Positions 49,554 through 58,925 of a stretch of 64,000 bases of DNA are shown here, in pieces (position 1 is the stretch's first letter; each line of letters opens with the position of its first letter). The position numbers and the translations under genes were made by a program. A model generated the notes under the pieces. The model ran no database searches. It saw nothing but the letters and a program-made list of their open reading frames with translations, and was not told the origin of the DNA. Source of the DNA: JAOUEA01 sp963821935 (GTDB lineage: Bacteria > Actinomycetota > UBA4738 > HRBIN12). Location: contig CAWGFM010000001.1 of assembly GCA_963821935.1 (NCBI GenBank), positions 1 to 64,000 of the forward strand. The letters are read 5' to 3'.

Positions 49554-51239
49554 ATGCGGCTCTATGACTCCCTGACCCGTCGGGTCCACGATGTCGCCCC
49601 GCTCGATGCGGGGCACGTCACCATGTACACCTGCGGTCCCACCGTGTACCGCTCCGCGCACCTCGGCAACCTCCGCACTTTCATGCTCGGTGATCTGATC
49701 CGCCGCGCGTTGGTGTTCGAAGGGCTCCGCGTCACGCAGATCATGAACATCACCGACGTCGGCCACATGACGGACGAGAGTTCCACCGACGCGGTCGACA
49801 AGATGGCGCTCGCCGTCGAGGACGAAGGGCTGCAGCCGCTCGAGATCGCGCAGAAGTACGCCGACGCCGTCTTCGCCGACGCCGCTGCGGTGGGCATCGG
49901 GCCGGCCGACCGGTACCCGAAGGCCACCGAGCACATCCCGGAGATGATCGAGCTCACCCAGACGCTGATCGACCGTGGGCACGCCTACGTCACCGAGACG
50001 GGCAGCGTCTACTACGACGTCACCTCGTTCCCGGGGTACGGCTCGCTCAGCGGCAACACGCTGGACAAGCTTCGCGACGGCCACCGTGATCTGGAGACCG
50101 ATGTCAACAAGCGGCACACCGCCGACTTCGCGCTCTGGAAGGCGGCGGGCCCGGGCCGGCTCATGAAGTGGGACTCACCGTGGGGTGAAGGGTTCCCGGG
50201 CTGGCACATCGAATGCTCCGCCATGTCCATGAAGTACCTGGGTGATCGTTTCGACATCCATACGGGCGGCAACGACCTTCGCTTCCCTCACCACGAAGAC
50301 GAGATCGCGCAGTCCGAAGGCGGCGTGGGCCACCAGGTGGTCTCCATCTGGGTCCACGGGGGACACCTGCGTCAGTCGGGGCAGAAGATCTCCAAGTCCA
50401 CCGGCAACGTCGTGCATGTGTCCGACCTGGTCGACGCGGGCCTCGATCCGCTCGCGTTCCGATGGTTGACGTTCCAGTCCCAGTACCGGTCGGAGATGGA
50501 TTTCACATGGGAGGCGATGGAGACCGCGGACCGGCGGGTCAAGCAGCTCCGCCGGCGTGTGGCCGGCTGGGGCGAACCCGCCGCCGACCTGGGCGAAGGG
50601 GCCGGCGAGTTCGATGCGCGCTTCCGTGAGGCTGTCGCCAGCGACCTGCACATGCCGGGCGCGGTCTCGGTGGTGAACGAGCTCGTCTCCTCCCCCGACG
50701 TGCCCGGTCCCGAGAAGAGCGCGTTGCTTCGAACCTGGGATCTCGTCTTGGGTCTGGATGTGGACCGCGAGGCCCTCGAGGCCTGGGAGCCCACGGACGT
50801 CATGCTGGCGCGCATGGCCGAACGCGATGAAGCCCGGGACGCCAAGGACTTCGCCACCAGCGACCGGATCCGCGACGAGCTGACCGCCTTGGGCCTGGAG
50901 GTCATGGACACACCCGACGGCACGAAGGTGCGCCCCCGGCGGATCGTCAGGCTAGTTGACGAGCTGGAGGGCTCGCGTGGAACGGTTCAGTCGTTCGACG
51001 CCGTCGTCGGTGACGGCCACGATGTCCTCGATGCGTACGCCGAACGAGCCCTCAAGGTAGACCCCGGGTTCTACGGAGAACGTCGTGCCGGGCTCCACGA
51101 GCCACCCGTTGCCCTCGATGATGTAGGGAGGCTCGTGCACCTCGAGCCCGATCCCGTGCCCCGTGCGGTGGATGAACCGGTCGCCGAAGCCTGCTTCGGC
51201 GATGATGCTGCGCGCGGCCCGGTCGATGTCGTGGCATGA
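49554..51239 (+). CDS. cysS: cysteine--tRNA ligase with abnormal C-terminal run-on
   Basis: Class I synthetase for tRNA-Cys. YTCGPTVYRSAHLGNLRTFM holds the first zinc Cys and HIGH-like HLGN. GWHIECSAMSMKYLG and HHEDEIAQSE complete the zinc site. QKISKSTGNV is KMSKS. The family ends near TKVRPRR (about residue 462, 50940). Here the frame runs on for about 98 codons antisense to the aminopeptidase gene. Stops in both other frames lie at about 50954-50958, just after a C5 run at 50932-50936, so a one-base indel probably removed the true stop. The HLGN form and full length argue for CysS rather than MshC. Confidence 0.9.
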   Translation: MRLYDSLTRRVHDVAPLDAGHVTMYTCGPTVYRSAHLGNLRTFMLGDLIRRALVFEGLRVTQIMNITDVGHMTDESSTDAVDKMALAVEDEGLQPLEIAQKYADAVFADAAAVGIGPADRYPKATEHIPEMIELTQTLIDRGHAYVTETGSVYYDVTSFPGYGSLSGNTLDKLRDGHRDLETDVNKRHTADFALWKAAGPGRLMKWDSPWGEGFPGWHIECSAMSMKYLGDRFDIHTGGNDLRFPHHEDEIAQSEGGVGHQVVSIWVHGGHLRQSGQKISKSTGNVVHVSDLVDAGLDPLAFRWLTFQSQYRSEMDFTWEAMETADRRVKQLRRRVAGWGEPAADLGEGAGEFDARFREAVASDLHMPGAVSVVNELVSSPDVPGPEKSALLRTWDLVLGLDVDREALEAWEPTDVMLARMAERDEARDAKDFATSDRIRDELTALGLEVMDTPDGTKVRPRRIVRLVDELEGSRGTVQSFDAVVGDGHDVLDAYAERALKVDPGFYGERRAGLHEPPVALDDVGRLVHLEPDPVPRAVDEPVAEACFGDDAARGPVDVVA

Positions 51240-52067
51240 CACGCCGGGCCGCACCGCCTCGCACGCCGCTTCCTGCGCCCGGCGCACCGTCTCGTACACG
51301 CGCTCGAACCCGTGGGGCGGCTCGCCGACCGCCACGGTCCTGGTGGTGTCGCTGAAGTAGCCACCGAGCTCACCGCCGAAGTCCAGGACGACGGCGTCCC
51401 GAGGCAGGATCGTGCGGCCGGTGGGCTCGTGGTGGGGCGACGCCGCGTTCGGCCCGCTCCCCACGATCGTGAACTCCGCGCGGCCGTGGCCGTTCTGCAC
51501 CAGCAGGTCCGCCAGATCGGCAGCCACTTCCTCTTCGCGCCGGCCTTCGAACCGCATCGTGCAGATCTGCCGGAAGGTCTCGTCGGCCCCCCTCGCTGCC
51601 CGCCGCAGGGCGGCCAGCTCGTCCGGGCCCTTGACGGCGCGGAGCCTGCCGATCAACGGGGAGGCCGGCTCGAACCGAGCATCGGGAAGCACGCGTTGCA
51701 GCTCGAGCACGTGACTGGCCCAGGTCCGGTCGGCGACCGCGACGCGTCCGGCGCCCGAGAGCGCAGCGGCCGAGATCGCGTACGGGTCGTCGCTGTCCCG
51801 CCACCCGGCGATCGTCAGGGCGGACGCTGCGGGCCCATCCTCGGCGAGGGCTCGTTCCAGCTCGGGGACCACCAGGATCGGTTCGTCGTGTGGCTGCAGG
51901 ATCAGCAGCGTGGGTCGCGGCAACGGCATGGGGTCGTAGCCGATGAGATAGACCATGTCGGGCGAGGGAGCGACCACCACCGCGCTGACATCGCCATCGA
52001 CGGCGAGCTGCGACAGATGGGTCAAGCGTTCCCGGTATGCATCCAGGTGCAGGCGAGCCACGGTCAT
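50952..52067 (-). CDS. pepE: M24 family Xaa-Pro aminopeptidase
   Basis: 371 residues. The N-terminal creatinase-like domain spans about 1-135. The metallopeptidase domain has the metal ligands in VVLDFGGELGGYFSDTTRTV (two Asp), RTGHGIGLEVHE (His), FSVEPGVYLEG (Glu) and VRIEDIVAV (Glu). It removes N-terminal residues before Pro. gaggag precedes the ATG. It is the last gene of the minus-strand run and corresponds to PepE (Rv2089c) near helY. Its 3' end is overlapped by the run-on of cysS. Confidence 0.92.
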   Translation of the reverse strand: MTVARLHLDAYRERLTHLSQLAVDGDVSAVVVAPSPDMVYLIGYDPMPLPRPTLLILQPHDEPILVVPELERALAEDGPAASALTIAGWRDSDDPYAISAAALSGAGRVAVADRTWASHVLELQRVLPDARFEPASPLIGRLRAVKGPDELAALRRAARGADETFRQICTMRFEGRREEEVAADLADLLVQNGHGRAEFTIVGSGPNAASPHHEPTGRTILPRDAVVLDFGGELGGYFSDTTRTVAVGEPPHGFERVYETVRRAQEAACEAVRPGVSCHDIDRAARSIIAEAGFGDRFIHRTGHGIGLEVHEPPYIIEGNGWLVEPGTTFSVEPGVYLEGSFGVRIEDIVAVTDDGVERLNRSTRALQLVN

Positions 52068-52077
52068 GATGCTCCTC

Positions 52078-53022
52078 TCACATCTTGAACAGGATCTGTT
52101 GCGGCACCACCTGGAACGTGGCCGGTGTCAGACCCATCGCGGTCCCGTCGGCCACCACGGCCAGCGGACGGTCGCCCTCGATCGCGAAACGGATCTTGGC
52201 TCGGAGCTCGGTGATGTTGGGATCGGGCACGTGATCGCCATGGCGCAGGATCCGGGGCATCATCGTGTACGCATCCGATTTCTGGCCGGTGAAGACCAGG
52301 GCATCGAGGACGCCGTCGCCGGGCCACGACCGCGGGGACATGCGCAGGCCACCAGCCGTGAACTGGGCGTTGCCCACGATCACCTGGAAGGCCGTGCCCT
52401 GCCAGGTCTTCGTGTCGTAGGAGACCCGCAGAGCCCGGCGCCGCGCCCGGACGTAGCCGCCCCAGAACCCCAGGAAGGACCGCACCCGCTCCCCCGACCA
52501 GGCCGGCACTCGGGCGCGGCCGATCGTCACCAGCGCACCCAGTCCGATCTGCGCCGCGTTGGCTGCGTAGGCCGTGATCTCAGCCCCCTCCGCCGTGCGG
52601 CACGTGATCTTCATGACGTCCATCGGGTAGGTCGTCTCGCCCAGGAGTCGTTGCACACCGCCTTCGGTGTCCCGGGGCAGGCCGAAGCTGCGCACCAGGT
52701 CGTTCCCGCCGGTGGCCGCCACGACCCCAAGGACCGGCTCGGGCACGATGGGGGCGCCGTCGCGGAACATGCCGTTCACGACGTCCCGCACCGTGCCGTC
52801 ATCGCCCACCGCCACGACGAACCGGACGCCACGGTCCAACGCCGATGCAGCGGCGCGCCGGGCCTCGTCTGGCCGGTTCGTCACCGTAAGTCCATAGTCC
52901 AGATTGCGATCCGCGAGCGCGCGTTCCAGGGCAGGAAGCTCGGCTCCCACCCTGCCGTGCCCGTCGGACGGGTTCGCGATCACGGCGAGGCTTCCGAACG
53001 GACTGGCCACGATGCCGGCCAT
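52078..53022 (-). CDS. diacylglycerol kinase/LCB5-family lipid kinase (GDDG variant)
   Basis: 314 residues. N-terminal SLAVIANPSDGHGRVGAELP then, where the family has GGDGT, it reads VVAVGDDGTVRDVVNG: the second Gly is Asp. ATGGNDLVRSFGLP equals the usual PxGTxNDLAR. The C-terminal beta sandwich includes GNAQFTAGGLRMSPRSWPGD then GVLDALVF. It probably phosphorylates a lipid such as diacylglycerol, if active. It starts 4 nt after helY. A second homologue with normal GGDGT is at 56448-57362. Confidence 0.85.
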   Translation of the reverse strand: MAGIVASPFGSLAVIANPSDGHGRVGAELPALERALADRNLDYGLTVTNRPDEARRAAASALDRGVRFVVAVGDDGTVRDVVNGMFRDGAPIVPEPVLGVVAATGGNDLVRSFGLPRDTEGGVQRLLGETTYPMDVMKITCRTAEGAEITAYAANAAQIGLGALVTIGRARVPAWSGERVRSFLGFWGGYVRARRRALRVSYDTKTWQGTAFQVIVGNAQFTAGGLRMSPRSWPGDGVLDALVFTGQKSDAYTMMPRILRHGDHVPDPNITELRAKIRFAIEGDRPLAVVADGTAMGLTPATFQVVPQQILFKM

Positions 53023-53026
53023 CCGC

Positions 53027-54868
53027 CTAGAGGCCGGTATAGGCGACGACGCCGCGCAGCACCGCGTCGCGAGCGTCGGCGAACCGGCGCGCCGCGGCCG
53101 GCTCGGCGACATCTTCAACCTGGCGCAACAGGTCCAGGAGCTGCTTGCAGTTGCGCACGAAGTCGCCGGGGGCCATCTCGGTCTCGTGCAGCACGTCCTC
53201 GAGCGGCTTGCCTTCTGCCCAGTGGAAGATCGGCGCTGCGAACCCCTGCTCCAGGTCACGGCACAGCTGCACGTGGTGTTCGTCCTCGGTCCGACGAACG
53301 CTGCGCCAGAGTCGCTGGAGCCACGCGAACCGCTCTCGGGTCAGCTCGGTGGGCATCTCGCCCGACAACGGGACACGTTCGCGCCCCTCGTAGACGACCG
53401 AGGAGAGCAGGGCAGCGACCTCCGATGCAGACAGGTCGTCGAACAACCCCTTCGCCAGCGCCTCGGCCACGACGATATCGGCCTCCCCGTAGATCCGGGA
53501 GAGCGTGCGGCCTTTCGGAGTCACCACCCAGTCCTGGACGTATCCAAGATCCTCGAGCACGGCCAGGACACGGTCGAACTGGCGCGCGAGCGTCTCGGTG
53601 CGCACGCGGATCCGGCGTTCCACGCCCTTCAGCGCCCGTTCCTTCTCGTCGACTCGAATCGCCCACCGTTCGTGCTTGGCACGTTCGGGGCACGCCGCGC
53701 ACGGGTGCTCGGCCGCTTCGGCCTCGAGCTTGACGGCACGCTTCTCCACGGCGGGATCCGCCCGGGGCTTCGGTGCCTTCGGGTGCTTGATCTGCAGGGA
53801 CACCAGCTTGGATGCGATGTCACGCCGGTATCGGTTGGATCGAGGACTGCCCGAACGAGGCAGCGGGATGTGCGTGAGGACCGCCGGGGGGTCGACGAAG
53901 TCTCGCACCGTAAGCCGGAAGACGCGACGATCGGCAGCGACGACGGTGGGTTTGCCGTCGCGTTTCGACACCACCACCGCGACGCCACCTCGCCGGCTCC
54001 CGGGGACCTGCATCACGTCGCCGGGGCGAAGACCGGCGACGGCTGAGCGCACCGCCTCAGTCCTGGCCTTGTCTCGCCCCATGCGATCGTCCTCGCGCAG
54101 GCGCGCGGCCTTGCGGAGCAGCCCCCAGTACTCGTCGAAGTCGCCCAGGTGGCACGCCATGTTGGTTCGGTAGCCCTCGATCGCCTCGCGGTCACCCTGA
54201 CGCATCCGCTCCAGCGCCACGACGCCACGGTCGGCCAGGAACTGCGCGAACGAGGAGTTCAGCAGATGGTGAGCCTGTTCGGGCGTGTAGTTCCGCACCA
54301 GGTTGACGGCCATGTTGTAGGAAGGCCGGAAGGACGAGGTCAGGTCGTAGGTCCGTGTTGATGCCAGGGTGGCCACCCGCTCGAAGGGCACCTGTTGCTG
54401 ATACACCACCACCGCATGGCCGAGCTGGTCGATGCCGCGACGGCCCGCCCGCCCAGTCAGCTGCGTGTACTCCCCAGGCGTGAGCAGCTCGTGCCGTTCG
54501 CCCTGGAACTTCCACAGGTCCTCGATCACCACCGTCCGAGCCGGCATGTTGATGCCCAGGGACAGCGTCTCGGTGGCGAACACCACCTTGACCAGACCGG
54601 CTTCGAACAGCTCTTCGACGGTCTCCTTGAAGACCGGCAGCATGCCCGCGTGGTGCGCGGCGATCCCAGCGGTGAGCCCGTCCAGGAAATCGTAGAACCC
54701 CAGCGTGACCAGGTCCTCCTCGTCGATCCAGGCAGCGCGGGTCTCGGCCCGGTCGCGGATGTGTTCGGCCTCGGCGCGTGTCGTGAGCGACAGGCCGGCC
54801 TCACGCATCCAACGCACGCTGCGATCGCATCCTGCCCGGGAGAACACGAAGTAGATCGCCGGCAGCAT
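53027..54868 (-). pseudogene. helY: HelY-type helicase, C-terminal part (after frameshift)
   Basis: Continues the helicase begun at 55682 in another frame. Here are the second RecA domain (MLPAIYFVFSRAGCD, EDLVTLGFYDFLDGLTAGIA then AHHAGML, FATETLSLGINMPARTVV, QLTGRAGRRGIDQLGHAVV) and the Ski2/Mtr4-like C-terminal domain, with a Cys pair CAACP at mid length. The reading frames join near 54871-54879, where one base too many separates VLDD from QDMLP. The first usable Met after the shift is at 54868. If the extra base is a sequencing error the gene is an intact helicase of about 885 residues. If real, it is split. Confidence 0.85.
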
Positions 54869-55682
54869 GTCCTGCGTCGTCCAGGACCTCCACGACCTCT
54901 TCCCTGCGCGGCTTGTACACGCGGCGATGCCCTTCACGCGGCCGCGACCGATAGTCGTGCTGCGCGGTGCCGCTCCCCCGCCGGTAGTAGGTCTTGGTGC
55001 GCAGCTCGCGTTGATCGAGCGAGACCACGAAGGGGTTGGGCAGGGCGAGCCCGTCCTGCTCGACGTGCATCGGGTGCATGCCGCGCCCCACCAGGTAGTG
55101 ATGCTCCAGCGGCACGGGCCGGCGCTCCTCGATGATCACGCGCGTCTCCCCCCGCAGCGTGCCGATCCATTCACCGAACTCCTCGGCATTGGAGATCGTG
55201 GCGGACAAGCACACGACGCTCACGCTCTGCGGCAGATGGATCAACACCTCCTCCCAGACGGCACCCCGGTACGGGTCCTGGAGGTAGTGCACCTCGTCCA
55301 TGACCACGCTGACGAGCTCGTCCAGGCTGCCGCTGCGCTCGTAGAGCATGTTCCGCAGCACCTCGGTGGTCATGACCACCACCGGTGCGTCGCCGTTGAT
55401 CGTGTTGTCGCCGGTCAGCAAGCCCACTCGGTCGGCACCGTGCTTGGCCACCAGGTCGCCGAACTTCTGGTTCGAGAGCGCCTTCAAGGGCGTCGTGTAG
55501 AAGCACTTGCCACCCATCGCCAGCGCGCGTTCGATGGCGTACTCGGCCACCACGGTCTTCCCGCTGCCGGTCGGCGCCGCCACCAACACGGACAGCCCGG
55601 CATCGACCGCATCGGCGGCCTGGCTCTGGAACGTGTCCAGCGCGAACGGGAACTGGGCGGCGAACGCCTGGGGGGTGATCAC
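54801..55682 (-). pseudogene. helY: HelY-type DEAD/DEAH helicase, N-terminal part (frameshifted)
   Basis: First RecA domain of a Ski2-like RNA/DNA helicase. Motif I is VAAPTGSGKTVVAEYAI, motif Ia TTPLKALSNQKF, motif II VVMDEVHYLQDPYRG (DEVH), motif III LSATISNAEEFGEW. GTG start at 55682, 22 nt after the hydrolase gene. The frame leaves the family after VVEVLDD and stops at 54801. The position next to the tat and paf genes matches helY (Rv2092c) of M. tuberculosis. Confidence 0.88.
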
Positions 55683-55704
55683 CCGGCCAGTCTACGGGTG
55701 GCGC

Positions 55705-56451
55705 TCAGACGAGCCGGAACCGTGTCAGGAAGCCCGTGAGCGCTTCGTCGAACGCCTCGGGTGCCTCCAGGTTCGAGAGGTGTCCGGCGCCACCGATCGT
55801 GACGAGCTGCACGTCCGGGATGTGAGGGGCCATCGCCGAGGAGACGTCCGGCGGGATGAGGGTGTCGGCGTCCGAGGTGATCACCAGCACCGGCACGTCG
55901 ATCGCACTGAGGTCGGGTGTGGAGTCCTTCCGCCCGGCCATGCCCCTGGCGGCGGCCGCGATGGAGGGACCGGGTTGGTCGGCGATCGTTGCCTTGACGC
56001 GTTCCACCAGCGCCGAGGTGGCACCGTCGGACAGCAGCGGCGGTGGTGAGGCCGCCAGGAAGCTGTTGCCCTCGGCGTCCAGGCGGTCGGCCAGTGCGCG
56101 CCGCCCCTCGGCTGCCTCGCGCGTGTCGGCGCCCGAGCGGGTGTTCGCGAGCACCAGCCCCGCGATCCGCTGCCGTGCCATGCGCCACAGCTCGAACGCG
56201 ACGTAGCCACCCATGGAGAGACCGCACACGACCACGCGCTCCAGGCCGTGCTCGTCGAGAGCCTGCACGCATCGGTCGGCGGCCGAGCCCATGGACATGG
56301 TGGGTCCCACGTCATCGATCCCCCCGAACCCCGGCATCGACGGCGCCACGGCGGGCCATCGATCGCCCAGGGCAGCACGTTGGCCGTCCCACATCCGAGC
56401 GTCCAAGGGGAAGGCATGGATGAACAAGATCCCATCAGCTGGCTCGTTCAC
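55705..56451 (-). CDS. alpha/beta hydrolase
   Basis: 248 residues. ILFIHAFPLDARMWDGQRAA is the oxyanion region, VVVCGLSMGGYVAFELW the nucleophile elbow (Ser in GLSMGG), VLVITSDADTLIPP the acid region, and GGAGHLSNLEAPEAF the His. The full triad is present. It is similar to 3-oxoadipate enol-lactonase-like hydrolases, but the substrate is unknown. The GTG overlaps the stop of the upstream lipid kinase (GTGA), and helY begins 22 nt downstream, so it is in the same operon. Confidence 0.9.
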   Translation of the reverse strand: MNEPADGILFIHAFPLDARMWDGQRAALGDRWPAVAPSMPGFGGIDDVGPTMSMGSAADRCVQALDEHGLERVVVCGLSMGGYVAFELWRMARQRIAGLVLANTRSGADTREAAEGRRALADRLDAEGNSFLAASPPPLLSDGATSALVERVKATIADQPGPSIAAAARGMAGRKDSTPDLSAIDVPVLVITSDADTLIPPDVSSAMAPHIPDVQLVTIGGAGHLSNLEAPEAFDEALTGFLTRFRLV

Positions 56452-57362
56452 GTGATCCCTTTCGCATCGGGCCCTACGACCACGGACAGGACGGAGGGCA
56501 GCACCTCGAAGGACGCCGGCAACGGACCCACCCGTTCCCCGTCAGCGTAGACCTGGATCGCACGGTTCGCCTCGATCCGAACCGAACGTGCGGTCGTCAT
56601 CTGAACCTTGGGATGAGTGGCATGCGAGCCCGTGTACACCTTGGGGAACGCGCGCAGGAAGGCGCCGGTCGACAGCGCTTCGACGATGCAGACATCGAGC
56701 AGGCCGTCGTTGACCGACGCGTTCGGCAGCACCTTCATGCCGCCGCCGAAGGAGATCCCGCTGCCGACCACCACGAGCATCGCGTCGAGCGAGATCGTCT
56801 CGCCGTCGAGCGTGACGCGATAGGAAGCCGGACTGAACCTGCGCAATGTCGTGATCAGCGCCGCCACGTAGGTGCCGGTGCCGCCGAGGTTCAGCGACAT
56901 GCCGTTCGCCGTCTCGTTGACCTCGGAATCGAAACCGGCACCCGCGACGTTCACGAAATACCGCGTCGACTCACCGGTCTCCAGCCGCACGGCGTCGATG
57001 GCGGCGAACTTGGGGTTGGCCAACAGTCGAACCGCTGAATCGAATCGGCCCACGCCGATCGCCTTGGCCAGATCGTCCCCCGTTCCCGCCGGGAGCACCG
57101 CCAGCGCCGTTTCGGTTCGCAGCAGGCCGTTCGCGGCGCACGAGACCGTGCCGTCCCCGCCGATGACCGCCACGATGCCGGCACCCGCCTCGGCTTCACG
57201 CCGGCACGTGGCTTCCATATCGGCCGGGGAGTCCGTCACGAGCATGCGGTGATCGATGCGCAGACCCCGAAGGATCGCGTCGGCCTTGCCGATGAGTCTG
57301 CCCGCCTTCCCACGTCCTGCGGTGGGGTTGGCGACCACGACGGTGGGGCCAGGAGACGCCAT
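56448..57362 (-). CDS. diacylglycerol kinase/LCB5-family lipid kinase
   Basis: 304 residues. VVVANPTAGRGKAGRLI at the N-terminus, AVIGGDGTVSCAANGLL (normal GGDGT), VLPAGTGDDLAKAIG, and a C-terminal sandwich with GSGISFGGGMKVLPNASVND then GLLDVCIV. It probably phosphorylates diacylglycerol or a related lipid at the inner membrane face. It starts with ATG 24 nt after the frameshifted membrane protein and overlaps the hydrolase gene. Its paralogue at 52078-53022 has a changed glycine loop. Confidence 0.92.
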   Translation of the reverse strand: MASPGPTVVVANPTAGRGKAGRLIGKADAILRGLRIDHRMLVTDSPADMEATCRREAEAGAGIVAVIGGDGTVSCAANGLLRTETALAVLPAGTGDDLAKAIGVGRFDSAVRLLANPKFAAIDAVRLETGESTRYFVNVAGAGFDSEVNETANGMSLNLGGTGTYVAALITTLRRFSPASYRVTLDGETISLDAMLVVVGSGISFGGGMKVLPNASVNDGLLDVCIVEALSTGAFLRAFPKVYTGSHATHPKVQMTTARSVRIEANRAIQVYADGERVGPLPASFEVLPSVLSVVVGPDAKGIT

Positions 57363-57386
57363 ATCGAGCCTCGTGGACCTGGGCCG

Positions 57387-58132
57387 TCAGCCCGTTGGTT
57401 CCAGGCCCGGGATCGACCCCGTGCTGCCGGGGGTCGGCACGATCCCGCCTGCCGCGACGGCGGCTTGATAGTCGCTCCAGCCTTGCGAGAGCTGGGCCTG
57501 CGCGCCGTCGCACAGGTCTTGCACGAGGCTCAGCAGATCGTCGGACCGAGCGCCCGATGCCTCGGCCGCCCGGGTGCCACCCTCGGCGCAGCGCTGGAAC
57601 CCCAGCAGCGCCACGCTGAGCTGTTGTGCCGAGCTGGTGAACAGGGTCGCCTCGGGAGACGTTGAACCCTTGGTCGGCGATCTGACCACTGACGTCGAAT
57701 GTCACGATCGCGTCGGTCGCGTCTTTGGCGCCGGTTGCCGCGTCCTGGAAGACGGTCGCCGCGTCCTTTGGCGTCGCGCCGTCCTTCATCTGTTGGAGGG
57801 TATCCAGCATCTCGGGGAACACGGCCGGCACGATGCCTTCGTTGATCACGCCGATCGTGCCGAAGGCATCTTCCACCGCGGTCTTGATAGGCCATCGCCG
57901 CCTGCCGCTTCGTGGCTGCTTCGGCGGCAGCCTCGGCCTCGGCGTCGTTGCTGCGCAGGCCGTTGGTGAGCCACACGAAGAACGTCATCGCGAAGACGCC
58001 GACGACGAACACCGCCACGGCCTGCACCCAGCGGCGGGAGAGGAACGGTGTGGGCACGGCGACCGGCTCACGCCGTGGCGCGCGCGCCACTTGCTTCGGC
58101 TTGGATCGGGGTTTCTTGCTCTTGATCGCCAC
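57387..58132 (-). pseudogene. one-pass membrane protein interrupted by two frameshifts
   Basis: Three frames must be joined. Residues 1-83 give a basic cytoplasmic start (KSKKPRSKPKQVARAPRR), one membrane helix (VQAVAVFVVGVFAMTFFVWL) and an Ala/Glu-rich helix. After a +1 shift near 57886-57892 follows TAVEDAFGTIGVINEGIVPA to ADQGFN. After another +1 shift near 57658-57664 follows SPEATLFTSSAQQLSVALL to the stop. Joined, it is about 248 residues with an extracytoplasmic helical domain. It is not a family I recognise. It sits where a membrane protein (Rv2091c) lies near helY in M. tuberculosis. Confidence 0.7.
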
Positions 58133-58143
58133 GTTCGTCTCTC

Positions 58144-58920
58144 CTACTTGTGCACGGCTCGCCCGATGAGGATAGATGCCTCGTAGAACAGATACATCGG
58201 GATCATCATCGCGAGCATCGTGTAGGGGTCACCCGAGGGCGTGATCACCGCCGCGAACACAGCGATCCCCAGGAAGGCCCAGCGGCGCCACGAGCGCAGC
58301 CTGCTCGACGACAACACCCCGACGCCCTCCAGACCGACCAGCACGACCGGGAACAGGAACGATGCTCCGAACGCCAACGTCACCAGCACGACGAACCCCA
58401 TGTAGCGATCGAACGTGATCAGGGGCACCACCCCCTCCCCCGGGAAGCTCAACAGGAAATCGAGCGCCTTCGGCAGGGTGAGGTAGGCGAAGAGGGCCCC
58501 CAACGCGAACAGGATGCATGACGCCACCACGAACGGGATGGACCACTTCTTCTCTTTGGCGGTGAGCCCGGGCACGATGAACGCCCACAGCTGGTACATG
58601 ACGACCGGCAGCGCGATCGCGAGCGCCAAGAACCCCACCATCTTCAGCCTCACCAGGAACCCGTCGACCGGCCCGCTGAACACCAGCTGGCACCCCGCCG
58701 GTGGACGAACCTCCGGGTGCGACGTGACGTAGTCGCAGAACGGTCCCCGCAGCAGCTCCTTGACCGGTTCGTACAGGAACCATGCGGCGATGCCGCAGAC
58801 GCCGACGGCGACGATGCACACGATGATGCGATGGCGGAGCTCCTCCAGGTGCTCCATGACCGTCATGCTGCCGGTGCGCTGCGCTTCGGAGCGCCGAAGG
58901 AACCGCGGGATCGCGCGCAA
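58144..58920 (-). CDS. tatC: Sec-independent translocase TatC
   Basis: 258 residues, six membrane helices. TatC recognises twin-arginine signal peptides. MTVMEHLEELRHRI, the first-loop FCDYVTSHPEV, MYQLWAFIVPGLTAKEKKW and SGDPYTMLAMMIPMYLFYEA are family marks. The start is TTG at 58920, 5 nt after the tatA/B gene. It gives the usual basic N-terminus. ATG 58866 would also encode the core. It lies in the same operon as tatA/B and the genes down to pepE. Confidence 0.96.
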   Translation of the reverse strand: MRAIPRFLRRSEAQRTGSMTVMEHLEELRHRIIVCIVAVGVCGIAAWFLYEPVKELLRGPFCDYVTSHPEVRPPAGCQLVFSGPVDGFLVRLKMVGFLALAIALPVVMYQLWAFIVPGLTAKEKKWSIPFVVASCILFALGALFAYLTLPKALDFLLSFPGEGVVPLITFDRYMGFVVLVTLAFGASFLFPVVLVGLEGVGVLSSSRLRSWRRWAFLGIAVFAAVITPSGDPYTMLAMMIPMYLFYEASILIGRAVHK

Positions 58921-58925
58921 TCGTG

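Noticed and set aside
54395..55739. Plus-strand frames opposite helY
   Set aside because: Antisense shadows of a strongly supported helicase with no motif of their own.
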